Assembly (NCBI GenBank): GCA_030669445.1
Contig: DAOVDP010000044.1
Coordinates: 1 to 8,577, forward strand
Source of the DNA: Candidatus Latescibacterota bacterium
Lineage (GTDB): Bacteria > Latescibacterota > MVCY01
DNA: 8,577 nucleotides
Reading direction: 5' to 3'
Numbering within the stretch: position 1 is the stretch's first letter; the number at the start of each line of letters is the position of its first letter. Positions 1 through 6,589 of the stretch are shown one piece after another. Position numbers and translations under genes: made by a program. The notes beneath the pieces are model-generated. The model saw only the letters and a list, made by a program, of their open reading frames with translations. It searched no databases and was not told the DNA's origin.

Positions 1-528
1 CCGGTGGGACTGTTTGCCTTAGCCTTTGCCTTAGACAGCGGTGCAGACACTACTATAATAATCGGTGCCCAGGGAGATGAGAAGAGACTTAAGCTGGCAG
101 AGGATTTCGGGGCTACTCATACTCTGAATGTGAGCAATACCACGGTAGAAGAGCGTCACCAATTTGTGATGGACTATACAGGGGGACACGGCGCCGATGT
201 GGTGATTGATACCACTGGCTCCCCCCAGGCTCTGTCAGAGGGAATACGTCTGGCAGCTAAAGGTGGAACCTACGCCCTGCCCGGGGTGGCGGTGCCCATC
301 GGACAGGTGCCCATATCCTTCTATGAGGATGTAGCAGTGAAAAACCTGAGGATTCAAGGGGTGTGGGTCAGCGATACCCGGCACCTTTACCAGGCGGTTA
401 GACTCGTTCTCTCGGGCAGATACCCCTTCGACAGGTTGGTCACCCACAAATTCGACCTTAAAGACGCCACCTGTGCGATGGAGATGATGGAGCGTAAACA
501 GGCAATCAAGGCAGTTCTGAGGCCGTGA
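1..528 (+). CDS. Zinc-type medium-chain alcohol/polyol dehydrogenase, C-terminal half (5' truncated)
   Basis: The reading frame is open from the first base, so the gene begins upstream; the visible 175 residues are about half of a usual 340-350 residue MDR dehydrogenase. The first residues (P-V-G-L-F-A) look like the end of the Rossmann G-x-G-P-V-G turn. Further on come a strand ending I-I-I-G-A, then 'KRLKLAEDFGA', 'GADVVIDTTGSP' and 'AAKGGTYALPG', the usual order of the NAD(P)-binding domain in threonine, sorbitol and alcohol dehydrogenases. The C-terminal part ('RYPFDRLVTHKFDLKDA', 'KAVLRP') is typical of the family. The N-terminal zinc-binding catalytic domain is outside the window, so metal dependence and substrate cannot be judged. 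No Asp/Glu is evident at the end of the second strand, so NAD or NADP preference is open. A 175-base repeat-containing spacer separates it from the next gene. Confidence 0.88.
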   Translation, partial: PVGLFALAFALDSGADTTIIIGAQGDEKRLKLAEDFGATHTLNVSNTTVEERHQFVMDYTGGHGADVVIDTTGSPQALSEGIRLAAKGGTYALPGVAVPIGQVPISFYEDVAVKNLRIQGVWVSDTRHLYQAVRLVLSGRYPFDRLVTHKFDLKDATCAMEMMERKQAIKAVLRP

Positions 529-560
529 GTCTTCAGACAATCCTTGAACATATATCCGGA

Positions 561-680
561 GAATTGAACACTGAAAAACAGCGAAAGGCACTGGATATTG
601 ATTAGGCGGCATTTGAATCCACTGTCCTGATTTTTCGGTTGTTTCGGTGTTCGTTCGGTGTTTTCCAGATCTGGATTGAA
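561..680. repeat. Degenerate inverted repeat element, copy A
   Basis: The left arm (561-600) contains 10-bp-spaced units CACTGAAAAA, CAGCGAAAGG, CACTGGATAT. The right arm (about 631-680) contains the complementary units TTTCGGTGTT and TTCGGTGTT. Left-arm bases match 33 of 40 positions of 4675-4714, and the right end (TTTCGGTGTT ... ATCTGG) matches 4775-4796, so the two spacers hold copies of one dispersed element in the same orientation. The interior (601-630) is unrelated between copies. No open reading frame is associated. Function is unknown: an intergenic palindromic repeat, a non-autonomous mobile element or an RNA hairpin are all possible. Confidence 0.65.
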
Positions 681-703
681 ATTGTGTCCCATTGGAGGTG
701 AAA

Positions 704-2548
704 ATGCGCAGATATCAATGCGATGTGTTGGTGGTAGGTGGTGGGGGAGCGGCCATCAGGGCGGCCATTGCGGCTAAAGAAACTAACCCCAAAGCCAAGG
801 TGATGCTGATCACTAAAGGCGAGTTCGGCAAAAGTGGGGTGACGGCCATCGCCTGTTCGGACAGAATGGCTTTTCATGCCACTCTCCCCTACACTGAACC
901 AGGGACGTCCGACAATTGGAGGTATCACGCCGAGGATATTTATCGCATTGGCGGTTGTGTCTCGGACTGGGATCTGGCGGTGATCCTGGCCCAGAACTCC
1001 GGTGCTGCCTTTGAATACTTGGATGAACTGGGAGTGCCCTTTGTAAAGCATCCCGACGGCAGAGCCGACCAGTTCGTCACCGACGGTTCCGAATATGCCC
1101 GCGCCTGCTATACCGGCCCCAGGACCGCAAACCACATCGAAGAGGCCCTGGTCAGAGAGATCAGGAGTATGGATGTAGAGATACTCGATCACCTGATGCT
1201 CACCGAATTGATAACCTCTGAGGATGGCGGGCTGGTGATTGGCGCATTTGGACTTGACACTGAGACGGCAGAGTCTTCCAAAGACCGCGGAGTTTGCCTT
1301 TTCCAGACTAAGACGGTTGTGTTGGCAACCGGTGGTGCTGGCGGTGCCTTCAGGGTGAATGTCTATCCCCCTGGGATGACCGGCGACGGCTGTGCAGCCG
1401 CTTACCGGGCAGGAGCAGGGTTGGTGAATATGGAGTTCATTCAAATAGGTCTCTCTTCGGTTAAGACCCAATTAGCTTGCTCCGGCAGTATGATGCGCGC
1501 CCTGCCCCGCTTCGTCAATGAAAGTGGGGAGGAATTCTTGGCCGAATACTTTCCCTCAGGCACCTCCTCTGAGGAGATTTACAGCGTTGTCTTTGAAAAA
1601 GGCGCCAGTTGGCCAGTGTCAAACGAACATCCCTCCAGTTTGATAGATATCGCGGTGTTCAAAGAGATAAGCTCCGGGCATACCGTCTATCTCGATTACA
1701 GTAAAAACCCGTCCGGATTTAATTTTGATTCTCTAACCGGTGCAAATCGGCAGAGATATGAGACAGAAGTCAAGACTGAGATTTCTGTTCAGGACAGGGG
1801 GAAATCCCCTTTTAATCGGCTAAAGGAGATAAATCCTGCCTCGGTTGAGTGGTTAAAAGAGCACGGGGTGGACTTAGCCGGAGGGGATAAGGTGGAGTTG
1901 GCTCCGGCGATTCAGCACTTCCAGGGGGGGATAAAGATATCTCCTCGGGCCCGGACGAGTCTGGGAGGACTTTATGCGGCCGGGGAGTGTGCCGGCGGAC
2001 AGCACGGCGCCAACCGTCCCGGAGGCAACGCCCTGATGGACTCCCAGGTGTTTGGGAGAATCGCCGGAGAGCAGGCGGCAGGGGAAGCAGAAACCATCGG
2101 TCTCTGTGATGTTCCCCAAGTTCTGGTTAACCAGCAAAGAGATAAAGTCGAACAGCTTTTAGATCCCACCCGGGGGCTGCCGGCCGCTGAGGCGAGAAGG
2201 GAGGTTCAGCAGATACTCTCTGGGGCTGCCAGTGTGGTAAGAACCCACCAGGAGTTGAGAGAAGGATTGACTCGGCTTGAGCAGTTGAGGGTGGAAGGCT
2301 TTCACGGCGACCAGAACGGACTGGCCTTCGCCTTGGAAACCCTCAATATCTTCGATGTGGTGGAGATGATTATGCGGGCTGCTCGCATCCGCCAAGAGTC
2401 CCGTGGTCCACACCTGTTTTTTTACAGCCCAGAGGATGAACGGCCACTGCCCGGAGACGACCAGAGGTGGAGAAAATATATCGTCATCTCCAAAGGGTCA
2501 GAAGGAATGGAACTGGAGACCAGAAAGCCGGTAAGACCGGAAGAATAG
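704..2548 (+). CDS. FAD-dependent oxidoreductase, fumarate reductase/aspartate oxidase flavoprotein fold, atypical active site
   Basis: I chose ATG 704 because GGAGGTG (694-700) sits just upstream; an in-frame TTG at 692 would put the ribosome site inside the gene. The 614-residue protein opens with 'CDVLVVGGGGAAIRAA' (residues 6-21), the dinucleotide-binding turn for FAD. It continues with 'ATGGAGGAFR' and 'TGDGCAAAYRAGA', and near residues 418-446 'GGLYAAGECAGG' and 'HGANRPGGNAL', all diagnostic of the FrdA/SdhA/NadB/AprA family. The length suits the family. However, the His-Pro after the 'MEFxQ' motif is absent (residues 243-249 read MEFIQIG), I cannot find the Thr-Glu pair or the proton-shuttle Arg, and 'HYTMGG' is replaced by QHFQGG (404-409). 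The Arg in HGANR (438) remains. It is therefore probably not a fumarate reductase or aspartate oxidase; substrate unknown. No Fe-S or membrane partner subunit lies next to it. It may be co-transcribed with the upstream dehydrogenase, but spacing and repeats leave this open. Confidence 0.9.
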   Translation: MRRYQCDVLVVGGGGAAIRAAIAAKETNPKAKVMLITKGEFGKSGVTAIACSDRMAFHATLPYTEPGTSDNWRYHAEDIYRIGGCVSDWDLAVILAQNSGAAFEYLDELGVPFVKHPDGRADQFVTDGSEYARACYTGPRTANHIEEALVREIRSMDVEILDHLMLTELITSEDGGLVIGAFGLDTETAESSKDRGVCLFQTKTVVLATGGAGGAFRVNVYPPGMTGDGCAAAYRAGAGLVNMEFIQIGLSSVKTQLACSGSMMRALPRFVNESGEEFLAEYFPSGTSSEEIYSVVFEKGASWPVSNEHPSSLIDIAVFKEISSGHTVYLDYSKNPSGFNFDSLTGANRQRYETEVKTEISVQDRGKSPFNRLKEINPASVEWLKEHGVDLAGGDKVELAPAIQHFQGGIKISPRARTSLGGLYAAGECAGGQHGANRPGGNALMDSQVFGRIAGEQAAGEAETIGLCDVPQVLVNQQRDKVEQLLDPTRGLPAAEARREVQQILSGAASVVRTHQELREGLTRLEQLRVEGFHGDQNGLAFALETLNIFDVVEMIMRAARIRQESRGPHLFFYSPEDERPLPGDDQRWRKYIVISKGSEGMELETRKPVRPEE

Positions 2549-2649
2549 GTTCTCTCCGCCTCGGAGACTTGAGGAAAGGCAGGCTATAGGTCCAGTAGTG
2601 GCAGGGCAATGTCTGATGTATGAATTGAAATTCAGGCAGACGGCTTGGA

Positions 2650-2698
2650 GATTGAAGATTGAAGATTGAAAATTGAAGATTAAAAATCGAAGACTGGA
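2650..2698. repeat. Seven-copy degenerate 7-bp tandem repeat (GATTGAA)
   Basis: Consecutive heptamers read GATTGAA, GATTGAA, GATTGAA, AATTGAA, GATTAAA, AATCGAA, GACTGGA, decaying to the right. It lies in the 394-base gap between the flavoprotein and the first MinD gene. No coding potential is visible in this gap. Such purine-rich heptamer runs are seen between genes in several anaerobic and candidate-phylum genomes (general knowledge); a function is not known to me. Confidence 0.8.
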
Positions 2699-2770
2699 AA
2701 ATCGTGAGTTATGGGCCGTAATAAGAGTGACTGTCGTGAGAGGAGGAAGTTCTCAGGAAAATATTTCTAA

Positions 2771-2837
2771 CCACGAATAAATACGAGTTAACGCCAATTT
2801 ATCCATATAATTAAAAGATATTCGTGCAAATTCGTGG
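2771..2837. repeat. Inverted repeat with CCACGAAT / ATTCGTGG arms
   Basis: CCACGAAT at 2771-2778 is matched by its exact complement ATTCGTGG at 2830-2837. A second block, ACGA at 2783-2786, pairs with TCGT at 2822-2825 in register, so the arms are about 18 bases with four central mismatches. The roughly 35-base A/T-rich middle is unstructured. It resembles the CACGAAT-type intergenic repeats that occur in many copies in some environmental genomes. It lies just upstream of the promoter for the MinD genes and could act as a topological or RNA element; this is inference. Confidence 0.65.
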
Positions 2838-2870
2838 CTGAATTTTTTTGGAGAATTTTGGATTTTTCCC

Positions 2871-2899
2871 TTGACAAGAAGGGATTTTTTGTTTAGGTT
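2871..2899 (+). promoter_or_regulatory. Probable sigma-70-type promoter of the MinD gene pair
   Basis: A perfect -35 hexamer TTGACA (2871-2876) is followed after 17 bases by TAGGTT (2894-2899), a weak -10 with only three of six consensus positions. The region is A/T-rich, and the predicted start of transcription (about 2905-2908) is some 35 bases ahead of the ATG at 2943. A weak -10 with an operator over the start site would suit a regulated promoter. The -35 is clear; the -10 assignment is uncertain. Confidence 0.6.
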
Positions 2900-2900
2900 G

Positions 2901-2920
2901 TTTTGAGCATATGCTCAAAA
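2901..2920. promoter_or_regulatory. Perfect 20-bp palindromic operator candidate
   Basis: TTTTGAGCATATGCTCAAAA is a perfect palindrome with no spacer. It begins one base after the candidate -10 and covers the expected start of transcription, the classic position for a repressor. Symmetry implies a dimeric DNA-binding protein. The only DNA-binding protein encoded in the window is the DUF134 helix-turn-helix protein at 4830-5180, so it is the first candidate ligand, but nothing in the sequence proves this. If transcribed, the palindrome could also fold into a 5'-leader hairpin, though without a real loop this is less likely. I see no second copy in the window. Confidence 0.7.
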
Positions 2921-2942
2921 TTAATTCAGAGAGGCTTCCGTA

Positions 2943-3797
2943 ATGATTATCGCTGTTGCCAGCGGCAAAGGGGGAACGGGCAAAACTACTGTGGTCACCA
3001 ACTTAGCCTGGCTTCTTAAATCGGAGGGAGTGACCCTTTTAGACTGCGATGTAGAAGAGCCCAACAGCGCCCTTTTTCTCAGGCCAAAGTGGGAAGAGAG
3101 CAACTCGTTCCGGCAGTTTGTCCCCGAAGTAGACCTGGAGAAATGCACCTACTGCGGCCAGTGTTCCCAGCTCTGTCAGTTTGGGGCTATTATCACTGTG
3201 AAAGAGAACATTTTGGTTTTTCCCGAGCTCTGTCACAGTTGCTTAGGTTGTAAGCGCATCTGTCCAGTGGATGCTATCGGTGATGGAGAGAGGGAATTGG
3301 GCACTGTGAGCGTGGGTAGGGCAGGAGCGATTCGTTTTGTCCAGGGAGAGCTCAGAATAGGAGAAGCCCAGGCTCCCCCTCTGATCCGGGAGGTGAAACT
3401 TCGGGGAATCGTGCCGGCCAGGAAGAATGTTGTGCTCATTGATTCGCCGCCGGGCACCTCGTGCCCGGTCATCGAAGCGGTGAAAGGAAGCGATCTGGTG
3501 GTGCTGGTCACTGAGCCTACACCCTTCGGGCTTCACGATCTCAAATTGGCTGTGGAGATGGTTCGGACATTGAAACTCCGCTGCGGTTTGGTGATCAACC
3601 GTTCCACCATAGGAGACCGAAAGGTGTGGAGCTATTGCCAAGAGGAAAACATCCCTATCCTTCTGGAAATAGCCGATGATCGCAGGATCGCTGAGGTCTA
3701 TTCCAGGGGAGAACTTGTTGTGGAAGCACTGCCTGAATACAGGAAGGCATTCAGACATCTATACCAGCAGATTTTGACCCTAACAAAAAGGAACTGA
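2943..3797 (+). CDS. MinD/ParA-family P-loop ATPase with inserted 2x[4Fe-4S] ferredoxin domain (first of pair)
   Basis: The 284-residue product begins with the deviant Walker A loop SGKGGTGKTT (7-16) of the MinD/Mrp/NifH class. A bacterial ferredoxin domain is inserted at about residues 60-112: C68-x2-C71-x2-C74-x3-C78 and C97-x2-C100-x2-C103-x3-C107-P, enough for two 4Fe-4S clusters. The ATPase fold resumes with the Walker B/switch II segment 'LIDSPPGTSCPV' (about 165-176) and 'LVVLVTEPTPFGLHDL'. There is no amphipathic membrane-targeting tail obvious at the C-terminus, so it is likely cytosolic. ATG 2943 is preceded by AGAGAGG (2928-2934). The family occurs as pairs in ORP-type loci of sulfate reducers and other anaerobes, where the ATPases associate with MTH1175-domain proteins. 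A role in Fe-S or mixed-metal cluster assembly or transfer is inferred; cell-division MinD is excluded by the ferredoxin insert. Confidence 0.93.
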   Translation: MIIAVASGKGGTGKTTVVTNLAWLLKSEGVTLLDCDVEEPNSALFLRPKWEESNSFRQFVPEVDLEKCTYCGQCSQLCQFGAIITVKENILVFPELCHSCLGCKRICPVDAIGDGERELGTVSVGRAGAIRFVQGELRIGEAQAPPLIREVKLRGIVPARKNVVLIDSPPGTSCPVIEAVKGSDLVVLVTEPTPFGLHDLKLAVEMVRTLKLRCGLVINRSTIGDRKVWSYCQEENIPILLEIADDRRIAEVYSRGELVVEALPEYRKAFRHLYQQILTLTKRN

Positions 3798-4654
3798 TGA
3801 AAGAGATAGTTATACTAAGCGGTAAGGGAGGCACAGGAAAAACTACCCTCACGGCCTCGCTGGCTGCCCTCTGGAAGAATAAGGTAACGGCCGACTGTGA
3901 TGTGGACGCTGCCGACCTTCATCTTATCCTCAGGCCGGAGATCAAGCAGCGTACCGATTTCTACGGCGGAAAAGAAGCAGTCATTGACCTGGAGAAGTGT
4001 ACCCAATGTGGCCAATGCCAGGAAGTATGCGTGTTCGATGCCATCGATGCCGATTTTGTAGTGAGCGAAATCAATTGTGAAGGATGCGGTGCTTGTTACT
4101 ATTTCTGCCCGGCCGAGGCGATCTCGCTGATTGACCGCCATTCCGGGGAGTGGTATCTCTCAGAGACGCGATTCGGTCCCTTAGTACATGCCCGTCTGGG
4201 GATTGCTGAGGAGAACTCAGGAAAGTTGGTCAGCTTGGTTAAGGGCCAGGCTAAAATGTTAGCCGAACAACGCCATTTGGAGACAATCTTGGTGGACGGT
4301 TCCCCGGGAATAGGTTGTCCAGTGATCAGTTCCCTTGCCGGAGCTGATTTAGTGCTGGTAGTAACCGAACCTACTATTTCTGCTAAGCACGATATGGAGC
4401 GGATTTTCAGCCTGGCTAAGCACTTTGGGGTGCCAGCCGCAGCAGTGGTGAACAAATACGATCTAAATGAAAACCTCACTGAAGAGGTGGAGTCCCTATG
4501 TCACAGAGAGGGAGTTGAACTACTCGGCCGCATCTCCTACGATCCTGTGGTTACCGAGGCAATGGTTCAAGGCAAGGCGATAGTGGAGTATACCGACGGC
4601 ACCGTGGCACAAGAGGTTCGAAATATTTTGGGGAACCTTCAGGCAGCATTGTGA
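3797..4654 (+). CDS. MinD/ParA-family P-loop ATPase with inserted 2x[4Fe-4S] ferredoxin domain (second of pair)
   Basis: This 285-residue paralogue of the preceding gene starts at an ATG sharing its A with the upstream TGA (TGATG at 3795-3799), so translation is probably coupled; an AAGGA site lies inside the 3' end of the first gene. It has the deviant Walker A SGKGGTGKTT (8-17) and the ferredoxin cysteines C68, C71, C74, C78 and C94, C97, C100, C104-P. The switch II segment reads 'LVDGSPGIGCPV' (about 165-176) and is followed by 'LVLVVTEPTISAKHDM'. Both paralogues place a Cys-Pro immediately after the switch II glycine, a possible extra thiolate near the nucleotide site or dimer interface. 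The pair probably forms a heterodimer, as expected from conserved co-occurrence of two divergent copies in ORP-like clusters; this is inference. Confidence 0.93.
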   Translation: MKEIVILSGKGGTGKTTLTASLAALWKNKVTADCDVDAADLHLILRPEIKQRTDFYGGKEAVIDLEKCTQCGQCQEVCVFDAIDADFVVSEINCEGCGACYYFCPAEAISLIDRHSGEWYLSETRFGPLVHARLGIAEENSGKLVSLVKGQAKMLAEQRHLETILVDGSPGIGCPVISSLAGADLVLVVTEPTISAKHDMERIFSLAKHFGVPAAAVVNKYDLNENLTEEVESLCHREGVELLGRISYDPVVTEAMVQGKAIVEYTDGTVAQEVRNILGNLQAAL

Positions 4655-4674
4655 AGTTTAACCCAAATTCGGGA

Positions 4675-4800
4675 AAATTAAACACTGAAAAACACCGAAA
4701 GATACTGAACATTGTTTGGTTACTGGTGATCGGTTATTGGTGAACCAGTCACCAATAACCAATTCTCATTCGTTGTTTCGGTGTTTCTGAATCTGGGATT
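4675..4800. repeat. Degenerate inverted repeat element, copy B
   Basis: The left arm at 4675-4714 has units CACTGAAAAA, CACCGAAAGA, TACTGAACAT at 10-bp spacing and matches copy A (561-600) at 33 of 40 positions. The right arm GTTGTTTCGGTGTTTCTG (4772-4789) is partly the reverse complement of the left arm and resembles the right end of copy A, which has one extra TTCGGTGTT unit. Between the arms is a separate hairpin insert (see 4732-4760). It fills most of the spacer between the second MinD gene and the DUF134 gene, so whether the two are co-transcribed is uncertain. Confidence 0.65.
4732..4760. repeat. 12-bp perfect stem-loop (GGTTATTGGTGA) with preceding direct repeat
   Basis: GGTTATTGGTGA (4732-4743) pairs perfectly with TCACCAATAACC (4749-4760) around a 5-base loop. 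A near-copy of the left arm, GGTTACTGGTGA (4718-4729), precedes it at a 14-bp distance with one mismatch. No T-run follows, so it is not an ordinary intrinsic terminator. It sits in the middle of repeat copy B and is absent from copy A, which suggests an independent small insert or an expanded repeat. Confidence 0.75.
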
Positions 4801-4829
4801 TATATACATCTTAAAGGAAGACATTTCTT

Positions 4830-5180
4830 ATGCCAAGACCTAAAAAATCACGTTGGGTAGCGTTCTATCCCCTGGTCACTTATTTCAAACCCCAGGGCAT
4901 TCCACTCCGACTTCTCAGTCAGGTGGTGCTCACTGTGGATGAGTTAGAGGCCTTACGATTGGCTGACCTGGAAGGGATGAATCAGGATGAGGCCGCCCAG
5001 CGAATGAAGGTCTCCCGACCCACTTTTGGACGAATTGTGACTCAGGCCCGCAAGAGGGTGGCCGATGCCTTGGTGAACGGAAAGGCTATCCAGGTTCAAG
5101 GTGGGGAATTTATTATGCCGCCTCCCGGTCCCCCTTTTGGTCGAGGACCTCATCGCTGGGGGAAAGGGCCGTGGAGATAA
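4830..5180 (+). CDS. DUF134 (UPF0251) helix-turn-helix DNA-binding protein with Gly/Pro-rich tail
   Basis: The 116-residue protein begins 'MPRPKKSR' and has 'TYFKPQGIPL' (17-26), 'LTVDELEALRLADLEGMNQ' (34-52) and the helix-turn-helix 'DEAAQRMKVSRPTFGRIV' (53-70), followed by 'ADALVNGKAI'. This is the hallmark order of DUF134, a family of sigma-70 region 4-like regulators linked with MTH1175/NifX-type genes. Unlike many relatives it has no cysteine; the Cys often found after the basic N-terminus is Ser7 here. The last 20 or so residues are rich in Gly, Pro and Arg and end in Gly-Pro-Trp-Arg, resembling the tails of the neighbouring DUF5320-type proteins. AAAGGAAG (4813-4820) is the ribosome site. 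It is the natural candidate to control this locus; that is inference. Confidence 0.92.
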   Translation: MPRPKKSRWVAFYPLVTYFKPQGIPLRLLSQVVLTVDELEALRLADLEGMNQDEAAQRMKVSRPTFGRIVTQARKRVADALVNGKAIQVQGGEFIMPPPGPPFGRGPHRWGKGPWR

Positions 5181-5218
5181 AAATACTAACTATCTTTCTT
5201 TAAAGAAGGGAGTTGAAA

Positions 5219-6565
5219 ATGCAAAAGACAGATGTGCTGGTTATCGGTGGAGGGCCGGCTGGAATTATCGTTGCCGTTACGGCCAAAGTCAATTACCCAG
5301 ACAAGAAGGTTACCCTGGTGCGAACGGAGGAGCAAGTCCTGGTTCCCTGTGGCATCCCTTATATTTTTGGGACCTTAGAGGATAGTTCCAAAAACATTGT
5401 CCCCGATGCCGCCTTGACCAATGCCGGGGTTGAACTAAAGGTAGATGAAGTAGTTGTAGTTGACCGTGCTAAAAAGGTAGCTTCTCTTGCTGATGGGGGG
5501 AGTATCCAGTTCGATAAGCTCGTCTTCGCCACAGGCTCAACTGCTTATATGCCTCAGTGGCTGAAAGGAGCAGATTTAGAAAATGTGTTTACTGTCCAGA
5601 AAAATAAAGTTTATCTGGACAAGGCCAGACAAAAGCTCCAAGAGCTTGACAAAATTGCGATTGTTGGCGCTGGCTTTATCGGTGTTGAAATCGCTGACGA
5701 GCTCGCCAAGATCGGGAAAAAAGTCACTATTGTTGAGAAATTGCCTTCCGTACTGCCCTTAGCTTTTGATAAAGAAATAACGTCTGATGCTGGAACCCTG
5801 CTTTCCAGCCGGGGAGTTACCCTGAAGACAGGTGTAGGAGTCAAGGAGGTTCTTGGCAATGGCACAGTTACAGGGGTTCTGCTTGAAAACGGTGAGGAGC
5901 TGGAGGCAGAAGCGATTATTCTGGCTATGGGATATCGTCCCAATTCCACTCTGGCGAAGAAGACTGGACTGAGGATCGGTCATAAGAACGCTATTTGGGT
6001 AGACGAATATATGAGAACCGACGATTCTGATGTCTTTGCTATCGGTGACTGCGCGGAGAGAAAGAGCTTCATAACTAGAAAACTCACTGAGATTATGTTA
6101 GCTTCTACGGCTGTTTCAGAGGCGAGAATTGCCGGGGCCAATCTTTATAAACTTCAAGTAGTCAAAACCTTCAGTGGTACTATTGGTATTTTTTCTACTG
6201 CTATTGGAGATACAGCCTTTGGCTCTGCCGGCCTTACCGAGTGGCAGGCCAAACAAGAGGGTTTTGACATCGTCTCCGCTACTTTTGAGAGTGTGGATAA
6301 GCATCCAGGTACTTTGCCTGGAGCCCATAAGCAGCGGGTTAAACTTATCGCTGCTCGAAAATCAGGTGTGCTTATTGGGGGACAGGCTATGGGCGGGAAC
6401 ACCGCAGGTGAGGTAATGAATATCATAGGCTTGGCCATTCAGACTCGGACAACAGTGGATAATCTGCTTACTGCTCAGATAGGAACACATCCACTTCTGA
6501 CTTCGGCACCGACTACCTATCCGATTGTCAAGGCAGCCGAGAAAATAGTAGCGATGCGCAGTTAG
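5219..6565 (+). CDS. FAD-dependent pyridine nucleotide-disulfide oxidoreductase, CoA-disulfide reductase/NADH oxidase-like
   Basis: ATG 5219 is preferred to the in-frame TTG at 5213 because AAGGGAG (5206-5212) then has normal spacing. The 448-residue protein has the FAD-binding turn 'VLVIGGGPAGI' (6-16), a single redox Cys at position 44 in 'VPCGIPY', the NAD(P)H-binding turn 'IAIVGAGFIGVEIADELAKIGKKVTIVEK' segment in mid-protein, and the second FAD motif 'DVFAIGDCAE'. The length and the single Cys ahead of G-I-P-Y match CoA-disulfide reductases, NADH oxidases and NADH-dependent persulfide reductases rather than two-Cys glutathione or dihydrolipoamide reductases. The acidic residue that usually ends the second strand is Arg35 here. 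No rhodanese or TusA domain is fused. It probably moves electrons from NAD(P)H to a thiol, disulfide or persulfide partner of this locus. The spacer to DUF134 is only 38 bases, consistent with one operon. Confidence 0.92.
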   Translation: MQKTDVLVIGGGPAGIIVAVTAKVNYPDKKVTLVRTEEQVLVPCGIPYIFGTLEDSSKNIVPDAALTNAGVELKVDEVVVVDRAKKVASLADGGSIQFDKLVFATGSTAYMPQWLKGADLENVFTVQKNKVYLDKARQKLQELDKIAIVGAGFIGVEIADELAKIGKKVTIVEKLPSVLPLAFDKEITSDAGTLLSSRGVTLKTGVGVKEVLGNGTVTGVLLENGEELEAEAIILAMGYRPNSTLAKKTGLRIGHKNAIWVDEYMRTDDSDVFAIGDCAERKSFITRKLTEIMLASTAVSEARIAGANLYKLQVVKTFSGTIGIFSTAIGDTAFGSAGLTEWQAKQEGFDIVSATFESVDKHPGTLPGAHKQRVKLIAARKSGVLIGGQAMGGNTAGEVMNIIGLAIQTRTTVDNLLTAQIGTHPLLTSAPTTYPIVKAAEKIVAMRS

Positions 6566-6589
6566 TTTTGGAAGGAGGTGAAAATAGAC

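Noticed and set aside
692..703. TTG start giving a four-residue longer flavoprotein
   Set aside because: The Shine-Dalgarno GGAGGTG would then be inside the gene; ATG 704 has the correct spacing. The same logic rejects TTG 5213 and GTG 6578.
602..1471. 289-codon open frame on the - strand opposite the flavoprotein
   Set aside because: It lies antisense to a clearly conserved FAD protein, its translation shows no recognisable motif, and it runs into the repeat spacer; a shadow frame.
2553..2567. Short hairpin TCTCCG/CGGAGA after the flavoprotein stop as a terminator
   Set aside because: Only six base pairs with a three-base loop and no following T-run; too weak to call.
2650..2698. Possible CRISPR array
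   Set aside because: Units are only 7 bases, contiguous and degenerate, with no spacers and no cas genes.
3243..3758. 171-codon open frame on the - strand opposite the first MinD gene
   Set aside because: The + strand carries unmistakable P-loop and ferredoxin motifs; the antisense product has no family features.
2943..4654. Cell-division MinD or plasmid ParA pair
   Set aside because: Each protein carries an inserted eight-Cys ferredoxin domain, no MinC/MinE/ParB or centromere-like array is nearby, and no amphipathic C-terminal helix is seen.
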